Below, one piece after another: positions 1 to 5,772 of a DNA stretch of 6,395 bases. Below the pieces are notes generated by a model. It worked only from the letters and a program-made list of their open reading frames with translations, was not told the origin of the DNA and made no database searches. Position 1 is the first letter of the stretch. Every line of letters starts with the position of its first letter. Position numbers and translations under genes: made by a program. This DNA is from an uncultured Bryobacterales bacterium (GTDB taxonomy: Bacteria; Acidobacteriota; Terriglobia; Bryobacterales; UBA6623): the NCBI GenBank assembly GCA_946887065.1, contig CAMPKL010000228.1, positions 1 to 6,395 on the forward strand. Direction: 5' to 3'.

Positions 1-110
1 CCTGGGAAACGATTAACGACACAGGACCCACGGGAGAATCCGGGCTCTACGACGTACGCAGCGGCTCGGACCGCACAGCGCTAAACGGCACCTCTTATAG
101 CGAGTGGTAG
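1..110 (+). CDS. C-terminal end of an unidentified protein (partial)
   Basis: An open frame enters from the left edge (first full codon at base 3) and ends in TAG at 108-110, directly followed by the ATG of pgl. The visible 35-residue tail includes GESGLYDVRSGSDRTALNG and ends SYSEW. The zero-base junction with pgl, which has no strong ribosome binding site of its own, suggests an operon with translational coupling. A pentose-phosphate neighbour such as a glucose-6-phosphate or 6-phosphogluconate dehydrogenase would fit the context, but I do not recognise either C-terminus in this tail. A second frame (from base 1) stays open to TAA at 82-84 and is less convincing because it stops short of pgl. 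The product is left unnamed. Confidence 0.45.
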   Translation, partial: WETINDTGPTGESGLYDVRSGSDRTALNGTSYSEW

Positions 111-836
111 ATGCCCAAGCTGCGCGTTTCCGAGTCGCAGGCGGAAGCCGCTGCCGCTGCTGCCGAGTTCATCCTGGAAAGACTCGACGAAGCGCTGCGG
201 AACGCGCGGCGGGCCACGTTGGCCGTCTCGGGCGGCTCAACGCCCAAACTGATGTTCGAGGCGATGGCGCGGCAACAGTTTGAGTGGTCCAAGCTGCAGC
301 TCTTCTTCGTGGATGAGCGGCCCGTGCCGCCGGGACATCCCGAAAGCAACTTCAGCATGGCCGATGCGGCGCTGTGCCAACCCGTTGGGCTCAAGGCCGA
401 ACAGGTACATCGCATTCAGGGCGAACTGGAACCCACGGCCGCCGCCGCGCGCTATGCCGATGATCTGGCCGAGTCGTTTAACCTACGCGAAGGAGCGGCG
501 CCGCGTTTTGACGTGCTGCACCTTGGGATGGGCGACGATGCGCATACGGCAAGCTTGTTTCCCGGCGAACCGCTGATTCTGGACAGATCAGGGCTGGCCG
601 GATCAGTCTACGCCCCGGCCAAGAAGAGTTACCGTGTCAGCCTACTGCCGAAGGCACTGCTTAACGCGGCCAACACCGTATTTTTGGTGACGGGGCCTGA
701 TAAGGCCAAGTCCCTCAAGGCCGTGTTGGAAGGCCCGCGGGATTTCATGGCGTACCCAGCACAACTGGTCGACCGTCAGGCGGAGCAGGTGGTCTGGTTC
801 GTGGACACAGCCGCCGCGTCCGAACTCGATCGATGA
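111..836 (+). CDS. pgl: 6-phosphogluconolactonase
   Basis: This 241-residue cytoplasmic enzyme hydrolyses 6-phospho-D-glucono-1,5-lactone to 6-phosphogluconate, step two of the oxidative pentose phosphate pathway. Family motifs appear in the expected order: the phosphate-binding loop SGGSTPK (residues 40-46), FVDERPVPPGHPESN (66-80), and LGMGDDAHTASLFPG (138-152), where His145 is the expected catalytic residue. A C-terminal stretch contains YRVSL (174-178) and GPDKAKSLKAVLEG (195-208). The length is normal for the bacterial Pgl/DevB family (glucosamine-6-phosphate isomerase-like fold). The common GMGPDGHTAS form is here GMGDDAHTAS, a mild variation. The ATG at 111 directly follows the upstream stop and lacks a clear Shine-Dalgarno sequence, so translation probably depends on the preceding gene. 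The stop overlaps the nucleoside hydrolase-like start by ATGA. Confidence 0.96.
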   Translation: MPKLRVSESQAEAAAAAAEFILERLDEALRNARRATLAVSGGSTPKLMFEAMARQQFEWSKLQLFFVDERPVPPGHPESNFSMADAALCQPVGLKAEQVHRIQGELEPTAAAARYADDLAESFNLREGAAPRFDVLHLGMGDDAHTASLFPGEPLILDRSGLAGSVYAPAKKSYRVSLLPKALLNAANTVFLVTGPDKAKSLKAVLEGPRDFMAYPAQLVDRQAEQVVWFVDTAAASELDR

Positions 837-1777
837 GCGGCAACCGTTTTTTCCTAAGCCATGACGGGGCCATCGATGAGCTGATCGCGCTGCTGCTATT
901 GGCCCGGCGGCGCGATGTAGACCTAATCGGGATCTCTCTCACCAGCGCGGACTGCCTCACTGAACAAGCCATGGAGGCTCAGCACAGACTGCTGGCGCTG
1001 GCCGGCCGCTCGGATATTCCCGAGTCGCTCAGTTCCGCGCGGGCGGTGAATCCGTTTCCCTGGAAGTACCGCTCCGACTGCGTGCGCTTCATTCAGCTGG
1101 ACGCCCTGGTTCAGGCTTCGCGCATCTCGCCGCCTTACCTCGACGGCGAGCGGCATTTGGCTCAAGCGTTGGAGTCCGCCGGTGACAAGGGGCTCACGAT
1201 CCTCGCCACCGGTCCGCTCACGCAACTGCAACTGGTGCTGGAGCGCGAGCCGCGGTTGGAAAGTCATATCCGCGACGTCGTTTGGATGGGCGGCGCGGTT
1301 GATGTTCCCGGCAACTTGGAAGCCGAAACGCTTCCGGGCGTACCGGTGGGCAAACGCGCCGAGTGGAACGCCTTCTGGGATCCGTTCGCCGTCGATTGGA
1401 TCTTTGGCAATACGAGCGTGCCGTTGACCGTCGTTCCGCTGGACGTGAGCGATCAGGCCCGTTTAAGCGCAGAATTTTTAGACGGCTTGGAACAAGCTGG
1501 GCGGCATTCGACCGCTGCACGGCTGGCGCGGGATGCCTATCAGCTCGTGCTTGACCAGCCAATGTACCGGCTGTGGGACATGACGGCCGCTTGCTTCGCT
1601 TTGCATCCGGAGTTCTTCGCCAAGCCAAAGTCGATGCGGCTGGCAGTCGAAGTTTGGGGACCGGAGCAGGGCGCGCTGGCGCCCAACGCCGCGGGCCGAG
1701 AAGCTAGCGTCGTTCAGGCATTCGCACCCGGAGGCCTAGAGCGAATGCACGCGTTAATCATCGACTCCCTGGTCTGA
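833..1777 (+). CDS. Nucleoside hydrolase-like protein (inosine/uridine-preferring family)
   Basis: This 314-residue protein belongs to the family that cleaves the N-glycosidic bond of ribonucleosides to base plus ribose using a bound calcium ion. Visible motifs are: an N-terminal metal loop SHDGAIDELIA (9-19) in place of the usual DTDPGxDDAxA; LATGPLT (124-130, Thr126 as calcium ligand by family analogy); VWMGGAVDVPGN (150-161); AEWNAFWDPFA (176-186), with the ribose-binding Glu177 and Asn179; VPLDV (201-205); and LWDMTAA (247-253), where Asp249 should bind metal. Compared with classical enzymes, the first loop Asp is Ser9, the fourth is Glu16, and the His before the C-terminal Asp is Trp248. 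Trp here also occurs in other family branches, so activity is possible but the substrate is uncertain. About ten extra residues lie between GN and AEWN. The start overlaps the pgl stop (ATGA) and lacks its own ribosome binding site, which points to coupling. There is no signal peptide, so it is cytoplasmic. Released ribose could feed the pathway served by pgl (inference). Confidence 0.88.
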   Translation: MSGNRFFLSHDGAIDELIALLLLARRRDVDLIGISLTSADCLTEQAMEAQHRLLALAGRSDIPESLSSARAVNPFPWKYRSDCVRFIQLDALVQASRISPPYLDGERHLAQALESAGDKGLTILATGPLTQLQLVLEREPRLESHIRDVVWMGGAVDVPGNLEAETLPGVPVGKRAEWNAFWDPFAVDWIFGNTSVPLTVVPLDVSDQARLSAEFLDGLEQAGRHSTAARLARDAYQLVLDQPMYRLWDMTAACFALHPEFFAKPKSMRLAVEVWGPEQGALAPNAAGREASVVQAFAPGGLERMHALIIDSLV

Positions 1778-1845
1778 GTCGCGATCGGGTGGTTTGAATG
1801 CAACGGCCCGAATTCGTTCGCGGGGCGGGTCGCCGGAATCGTTTT

Positions 1846-1860
1846 GGGAGCAGATCTCCC
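1846..1860. repeat. Short inverted repeat GGGAG-5-CTCCC
   Basis: This is a perfect 5-bp inverted repeat around a CAGAT loop, 69 bases after the nucleoside hydrolase stop. It is followed within four bases by a second, longer inverted repeat. There is no T-tract after it, so it is not a classical intrinsic terminator. It may be part of a 3' untranslated structure, or chance in GC-rich DNA. Confidence 0.4.
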
Positions 1861-1863
1861 TGG

Positions 1864-1886
1864 CGACACGCGGATCAGGCGTGTCG
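1864..1886. repeat. Inverted repeat CGACACGC-7-GCGTGTCG
   Basis: Two perfect 8-base arms flank a 7-base spacer (GGATCAG). It lies in the 282-base stretch between the convergent nucleoside hydrolase and lipoprotein genes. A hairpin here could end or stabilise the + strand transcript, or the site could bind a dimeric regulator. It has no T-run on either side, so a Rho-independent terminator call is weak. The repeat itself is read directly; its role is unknown. Confidence 0.5.
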
Positions 1887-1953
1887 TATCACGATGAATC
1901 CAGCGAACCCGCGCCCGCCCCGATCGATCCTAAATGTCCCGCGGACTAAGCTG

Positions 1954-1987
1954 AGGATACACGCCATCCTAGCGTTTCTCATTTTTG
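1954..1987 (+). terminator. Weak candidate terminator of the pgl/nucleoside hydrolase transcript
   Basis: A 5-bp hairpin (AGGAT, 7-base loop, ATCCT; 1954-1970) is followed by a T-rich tract (GTTTCTCATTTTTGC, 1974-1988). It lies about 180 bases downstream of the nucleoside hydrolase stop and before the convergent lipoprotein gene. The stem is short and AT-containing, and the T-tract begins a few bases late, so confidence is low. Confidence 0.2.
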
Positions 1988-2059
1988 CTTTTGCGGGTTT
2001 TGGAGGGGGTGGTGAGGCGCCGACAGCAAGGGCGGCAGCCCAACGGATATATGGAGGGG

Positions 2060-2284
2060 TTAGTTGGTTGCAGGGGCGCTTTCGACGGCCTGACCGGCCT
2101 CTTGTGCTGCGTCGCCGATGGCTTCGCCAGCTTCCTGCACGGCTTCCTGAGTCTCTTCCACGGCCTGATCCACGGCGGCGCCGGCCTCTTCCATGGCGCC
2201 TTCCTCTTCAGCTTGCGAGCATCCAAGGGCAAGTCCAAAGCTGAGTACGGAAATTCCCAACATCACAATCAATCGTTTGTTCAT
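2060..2284 (-). CDS. Small acidic Ala/Glu/Gln-rich lipoprotein
   Basis: This 74-residue protein starts MNKRLIVMLG: two basic residues, then a hydrophobic segment (5-20) ending in the lipobox-like LALGC with Cys22. Signal peptidase II cleavage and lipidation at Cys22 are expected. The next residue is Ser, with no Asp at +2, which would favour the outer membrane by the enterobacterial rule. The mature part has 14 Asp/Glu and no Lys/Arg. From about residue 34 to 68 it is built of Ala/Glu/Gln-rich units such as AVEETQEAVQEAG and AIGDAAQEAGQAV, with hydrophobic residues at Val42, Val49 and Ile56, so an amphipathic or coiled-coil helix is likely. ATG at 2284 is preferred over upstream in-frame starts because it follows a good AGGAG and begins a proper signal sequence. 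It resembles small entericidin-like or helical-repeat lipoproteins only in general character. It is transcribed opposite to both neighbours, so it is a single-gene unit. Function unknown. Confidence 0.8.
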   Translation of the reverse strand: MNKRLIVMLGISVLSFGLALGCSQAEEEGAMEEAGAAVDQAVEETQEAVQEAGEAIGDAAQEAGQAVESAPATN

Positions 2285-2294
2285 AAGCACTTTT

Positions 2295-2299
2295 CTCCT
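2295..2299 (-). promoter_or_regulatory. Ribosome binding site of the small lipoprotein
   Basis: The minus strand reads AGGAG followed by a 10-base spacer and ATG. This is the clearest Shine-Dalgarno sequence in the window. It decides the start of the 74-residue form over the longer reading that would put 27 residues before the signal peptide. Confidence 0.7.
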
Positions 2300-2488
2300 G
2301 GTCAAAAAATACAATGGGCGCAGACTCCAGATTAGCAAGGAACCGGGCTGCATAATTGTCCGCAAGCGTGCGCTGCGAGGAATCTTTTTGCAGCCGTATC
2401 AATGATTTAAGGGCGCCTAAGAGGCCGGATAGATTGCGACGCGGGACGAACCTGCTTGAGCCCCGCCGCCCGGAGGGCCCAATCCGAG

Positions 2489-2509
2489 ACAAGCCCGCGC
2501 GCGGGTTGT
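2489..2509. repeat. GC-rich palindrome in the divergent upstream region
   Basis: ACAA-G-CCCGCGCGCGGG-TTGT contains a perfect 12-base palindrome (2494-2505). It is extended by ACAA/TTGT arms after a one-base bulge. It sits 34 bases upstream of the GTG start at 2544, between the divergent lipoprotein and secreted-protein genes. As DNA it could be an operator; as RNA it could form a hairpin (CCCG/CGGG, CGCG loop) in the leader. No sigma-70 promoter of good quality was found nearby on either strand. Confidence 0.4.
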
Positions 2510-2543
2510 ACCATTCCGGGTCTTCGTGCGTCTCTATTAGGCA

Positions 2544-4112
2544 GTGCCGCGGATTCCGCTTCAGATTGGCCTTTGCGCCGCGTTGTTTTCGGGCGCCGCG
2601 CTCGCTCAGAGCACGTTGTCCGGCCGTGTGCTCGCGCTCGCCGACGGAGAGCGAGTACCCGCCGCCGGCGCTTGGGTCGTCGCGGCCAGCGGCACGCTCG
2701 CGCGGACCATCGCGTCGGGCCAGGCCGACGCGCAGGGGGCCTATTTTCTCGAAGGCTTACCGGAGGGGCGCGTCGAGTTTAGCGTTTCGCATCCCGGCTA
2801 CTTCACTCTAGAAGCAGGGGGATCCGCTTCGCCAACCCTCGCCCGCAGCTGCCCGGCTAACGGCTCGTGCGGCGAGGCCGAGTTCGTGGTGGCCAAGGCT
2901 TCGGTCGTTGAAGGCTTTGTCACCAACCCATTCGGCGAACCTCTCTCGGATGTCGCCGTTGAGTTGACCAAGACCGGGGAGAGTCCCGAACCGGATCTGC
3001 GCGGCCTGCGAGGACGCTTCCGCCAGCCGATGAATTCGACAGACGACCGAGGATACTTCCGGTTCTACGGCGTCATGCCGGGAAGCTATCAGCTTGAGAT
3101 CCGCCCGGCCCGGTTGTTGGCGGAGATCTATTCGACCGAACCGTTAGACGTCGCCGTCGAGTTGGGCGAGTCGAGCTCGCCCCTGTACATCGCCATGAGC
3201 GTCAAGGAGGAACCGGTCCGCATCGGAGGCGTCATCGACGGGCTGAATTTGGAAGGCGGTGAAGTCGTTCGAATCCTGGCCGCCAATGTGGGCGGCGGTC
3301 AGCAGCCCAGGCCGTTGGCCAGTATTCAGGTCGATACAGAAAACGAAGGGGAGCCGCGCCTTACCGGGCAACTCACGCCCGGGGAGTATGTGCTGACAGC
3401 CGAGATCATCGACGGCGGAGGCGGCCGGCGGCTTGGGCCTGGCCGCGTTGTGACGTTGGGTCGCTACCGTATCGACGGCAACATGACCGATTTGCGGCTC
3501 GTGGCGCGATCGGGCGCTTCGTTCTCGGGACGCATCCGGTTCGAAGACATGGAACCGCGACGGACTAACCTCACTCTAGTGCCGCTCGACGGAGGAACAC
3601 CCGACACGTTGCGCTTTGGCGGCAACGGGCGATTCCAAGGACCCTTTGGGAGGTTCAATGGCGGAAGACTTGTTGAAAACCCGACTATAGAGCGAGCCGC
3701 CTTGCTGCCGGGTCGCTACCGTCTCGAAGCGGCCAGCAACGACTACTTCATTACTAGTCAGACCGAGTTCACGTTCTCAGAAGGCGAAACGCTGCGTACG
3801 GAAATCGTGCTCTCGGGCGCGTTCGGCGAGGTTCGCGGAAACGTGCGTCCGCCGTCTGAAGATGCACCGAATGGCCCCTTCGTGGTTGCTCTGCGGGATG
3901 CAGCCGGCAAGGTGATCTCACTTCAAACCGACACTACGGGACAGTACGGCTTCCCGAAGCTGTTGCCTGGCGATTATCAGATTTGCGCCTGGGCCGACCC
4001 CTCCGTCGACCCGCGGAGTGATCAAGCGTGGAAGGCCGCCGGATCGGCGGCAAAAGCTTTTCCGATCGCCGCCGGCGACCGAACCGAAATCGTACTTACG
4101 GCCAAGCCATGA
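2544..4112 (+). CDS. Secreted carboxypeptidase-regulatory-like repeat protein 1
   Basis: This 522-residue protein begins at GTG. An in-frame TAG lies two codons upstream, so no earlier start exists, and the ribosome binding site is weak. A short signal peptide (IGLCAALFSGAALAQ, 8-22) predicts export, with cleavage near SGAALA|QS. Beta-sandwich repeats of the CarboxypepD_reg/Cna-B type follow: about 26-88 (LSGRVLALADGERVPAAGA ... GLPEGRVEFSVSHPGY), 120-187 (VEGFVTNPFGEPLSDVAVEL ... GVMPGSYQLEI), weaker related units at 222-320 and 325-396 (LLPGRYRLEA), and 428-484 (KLLPGDYQICAWAD). Cys103 and Cys109 (SCPANGSC) could form a short disulfide loop. No catalytic domain, TonB receptor barrel, membrane anchor or sorting signal is seen. 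The last repeat resembles the end of many Solibacter-type secreted proteins with the ...PGDYxxxAW motif. The gene overlaps its paralogue by ATGA. Probably periplasmic or extracellular, binding or structural; ligand unknown. Confidence 0.88.
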   Translation: MPRIPLQIGLCAALFSGAALAQSTLSGRVLALADGERVPAAGAWVVAASGTLARTIASGQADAQGAYFLEGLPEGRVEFSVSHPGYFTLEAGGSASPTLARSCPANGSCGEAEFVVAKASVVEGFVTNPFGEPLSDVAVELTKTGESPEPDLRGLRGRFRQPMNSTDDRGYFRFYGVMPGSYQLEIRPARLLAEIYSTEPLDVAVELGESSSPLYIAMSVKEEPVRIGGVIDGLNLEGGEVVRILAANVGGGQQPRPLASIQVDTENEGEPRLTGQLTPGEYVLTAEIIDGGGGRRLGPGRVVTLGRYRIDGNMTDLRLVARSGASFSGRIRFEDMEPRRTNLTLVPLDGGTPDTLRFGGNGRFQGPFGRFNGGRLVENPTIERAALLPGRYRLEAASNDYFITSQTEFTFSEGETLRTEIVLSGAFGEVRGNVRPPSEDAPNGPFVVALRDAAGKVISLQTDTTGQYGFPKLLPGDYQICAWADPSVDPRSDQAWKAAGSAAKAFPIAAGDRTEIVLTAKP

Positions 4113-5662
4113 TGTTGCGCATCACCATTTTGTGCCTCGTCGCCTCGGCCGTTTGGGCGCAGGACAGCACCGCCTTGACCGGACGCGTGGTGTCGGCTGC
4201 GGATGGCGCGCCGCTAGTAAACGCCTTGGTAGTGGTGCGAACGACATCGATGGAGAAGACCTGGACGGGTCCCGACGGACGGTTTCGACTGGCGGGCGTT
4301 CCGACGGGGACCTACGGGATGCTTGTTAGCAAGCCTGGGTTCCACTCCGAGGAGCGACGCCTGCAACTCGCCGCGGGCGGAGGAGCGCAAGAGTTACTCT
4401 TCCGCCTCACGCCTGAGTCTGTGATTGCAGGGACGGCGGTGCGTCCGGACGGCGCGCCGCTGCAAGGAGCAAGGATCTCCTTGTGGGAGCAGCCGGACCG
4501 GCTCGGCAATGTGCCCACTCTCGACGAGCGCGAGGACGTCACAGTCGATGACCTGGGGCGCTTCCGTTTGCATGGGTTACGGGCGGGCAACTATCTGTTG
4601 GCGCTTGAGCCGACCGCGGCGCCGTCGCCTGAAGGAGTCGAGCGGCTAACTGCAACGCCTTTGCTTTATCCCGAGCCGATCGGGCAAGGAACTCTTGGGA
4701 CGCTGCGTCTCCGAGCCGGCGAGCAAGTCGAAAACATCGATTTTCGGGCAGCTGATCCGGGCCAGACAGCATTGGCCGGTCAGGTTTCGGGTTGCGGCGC
4801 TTGCGCAGTGGGCCTCTACCGCCGCACAGGCGAATTCTTCGCCCCTGTGTATGAGCTGGCGACCGCCGAAGACGGCTCCTTCTTCCTGCAGGGACTGGCC
4901 CCGGGGGCCTATGTTCTGGCTGCACGTAATCAGCGGGCTCGGACAACGGGGCTGGCGGAAGTCTCGCTCGGAGGCGGTCAGACGACACGCGCGGTGGTGT
5001 ACCTGAGCGAAGGCGCGCAGATGACGATCACGAAGAAGCATCTCAATCCTCCGCAGCTGGATCTAATTGCGCAGCAACGCGGCATAGGGCCGCCAGCGGT
5101 GGTGTTCGAATACCTCGGGCCTAAGCTGGCGCGCAGCATGGGGTCCAGTGACCGGCTTCCCCGCCCTGACCCGAACACCACAGAACTTCAGATGCAGTTG
5201 TCGCCTGGCCCTTACGCGCTGCGGGTTCGCGGCATTCCTCGCGAAGGATACCTGGCCTCCGTATTAGTTGATGGACGCCCGCTGCTGAATGGCCGCATGG
5301 TGGTCAGCGACGGCGGCTCGCATCACACGGAGGTGGTTGTCGCCTACGACTCGGGCACAGTGGAAGGCTCCGTTACAACCCCGGACGATCTGCCGCTCAA
5401 GGACGCCCAAGTCTACTTGCTGCCGCAGAATCCGGTGCTGCCCAATGATTTGTCTGACGCGACTGCGGACGAAGCGGGCGGATTCAGCGCCCAGGTTGGT
5501 CCGGGGCGCTACGATGTCTATGCCTTGCCACGCGACGCCGATTGGAACTTGGCCGACCCGCTGGATAGGCAACGGCTGGCGGGATATCGTACCAGCGTCG
5601 AGGTGCGGCGTGAGGAGACGGCGACGGTCAAGATAAAGCTGGCGCCGTTGGGTTCTTGGTAA
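4109..5662 (+). CDS. Secreted carboxypeptidase-regulatory-like repeat protein 2
   Basis: This 517-residue paralogue lies directly after the first. The start ATG at 4109 overlaps the preceding TGA (ATGATG). A further in-frame GTG at 4028 would put 27 charged residues before the signal peptide and is rejected. The signal peptide MMLRITILCLVASAVWA is followed by mature QDS. Carboxypeptidase-regulatory-like units are visible at about 22-78 (LTGRVVSAADGAPLVNALVV ... GVPTGTYGMLVSKPGF), 105-166 (VIAGTAVRPDGAPLQGARI ... GLRAGNYLLALE), 221-273 (ALAGQVSG ... GLAPGAYVLAA) and 415-475 (GTVEGSVTTPDDLPLKDAQV ... VGPGRYDVYALP). The region 300-410 is less regular but includes LSPGPYALRVRGIP. Cys229-Gly-Ala-Cys232 forms a CxxC motif in the third unit. 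There is no enzyme domain or anchor. The first unit aligns well with that of protein 1 (TLSGRV/TALTGRV), which supports tandem duplication. Co-translation suggests they act together, possibly as a heteromeric periplasmic assembly (inference). Confidence 0.87.
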   Translation: MMLRITILCLVASAVWAQDSTALTGRVVSAADGAPLVNALVVVRTTSMEKTWTGPDGRFRLAGVPTGTYGMLVSKPGFHSEERRLQLAAGGGAQELLFRLTPESVIAGTAVRPDGAPLQGARISLWEQPDRLGNVPTLDEREDVTVDDLGRFRLHGLRAGNYLLALEPTAAPSPEGVERLTATPLLYPEPIGQGTLGTLRLRAGEQVENIDFRAADPGQTALAGQVSGCGACAVGLYRRTGEFFAPVYELATAEDGSFFLQGLAPGAYVLAARNQRARTTGLAEVSLGGGQTTRAVVYLSEGAQMTITKKHLNPPQLDLIAQQRGIGPPAVVFEYLGPKLARSMGSSDRLPRPDPNTTELQMQLSPGPYALRVRGIPREGYLASVLVDGRPLLNGRMVVSDGGSHHTEVVVAYDSGTVEGSVTTPDDLPLKDAQVYLLPQNPVLPNDLSDATADEAGGFSAQVGPGRYDVYALPRDADWNLADPLDRQRLAGYRTSVEVRREETATVKIKLAPLGSW

Positions 5663-5772
5663 CGCGTACCAGAATCGGACTGGGCGTGTCCCACATGCGG
5701 AGCGAGCCCTTCGTATTGGGCTAGAAGCATCAACGAGTTGTGAACGGCGATCAACGTGCTTTCATGGGGTTC

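Noticed and set aside
1798..2244. 148-codon + strand frame with a hydrophobic stretch (IHAILAFLIFAFAGF) that looks like a signal peptide
   Set aside because: Its second half runs antisense through the lipoprotein and is Arg/Pro-rich (PRPDPRRRRPLPWRLP), typical of a GC-rich shadow frame. There is no ribosome binding site, and the hydrophobic start lies well inside the frame.
1985..2335. 116-codon + strand frame with repeated FLHGFL/LFHGLIHGG units
   Set aside because: The repeats are the antisense reading of the Ala/Glu/Gln repeats of the minus-strand lipoprotein, which has the lipobox and ribosome binding site. There is no start context.
2285..2365. N-terminal extension of the lipoprotein to a 101-residue form
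   Set aside because: It would put 27 residues before a well-formed signal sequence and make the AGGAG internal. The shorter start fits lipoprotein export.
2208..2492. 94-codon minus-strand frame covering the lipoprotein upstream region
   Set aside because: No recognisable domain or ribosome binding site. It overlaps the lipoprotein start in another frame and covers what should be promoter DNA.
2506..2540. Possible promoter TTGTAC ... TATTAG upstream of secreted protein 1
   Set aside because: The hexamers are separated by 23 bases, too far for a sigma-70 promoter, and the putative -10 lies only three bases from the start codon.
4028..4108. GTG start extending secreted protein 2 by 27 residues
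   Set aside because: The extension is highly basic, lies inside the upstream gene, and would bury the signal peptide. The ATGA-overlap start is far more plausible.
5657..5722. Small hairpins (TGGTA/TACCA at 5657-5671 and AGCCC/GGGCT at 5705-5722) as terminators after secreted protein 2
   Set aside because: Stems of only 5 bp and no following T-tract, one overlapping the stop codon. They do not support a terminator call.
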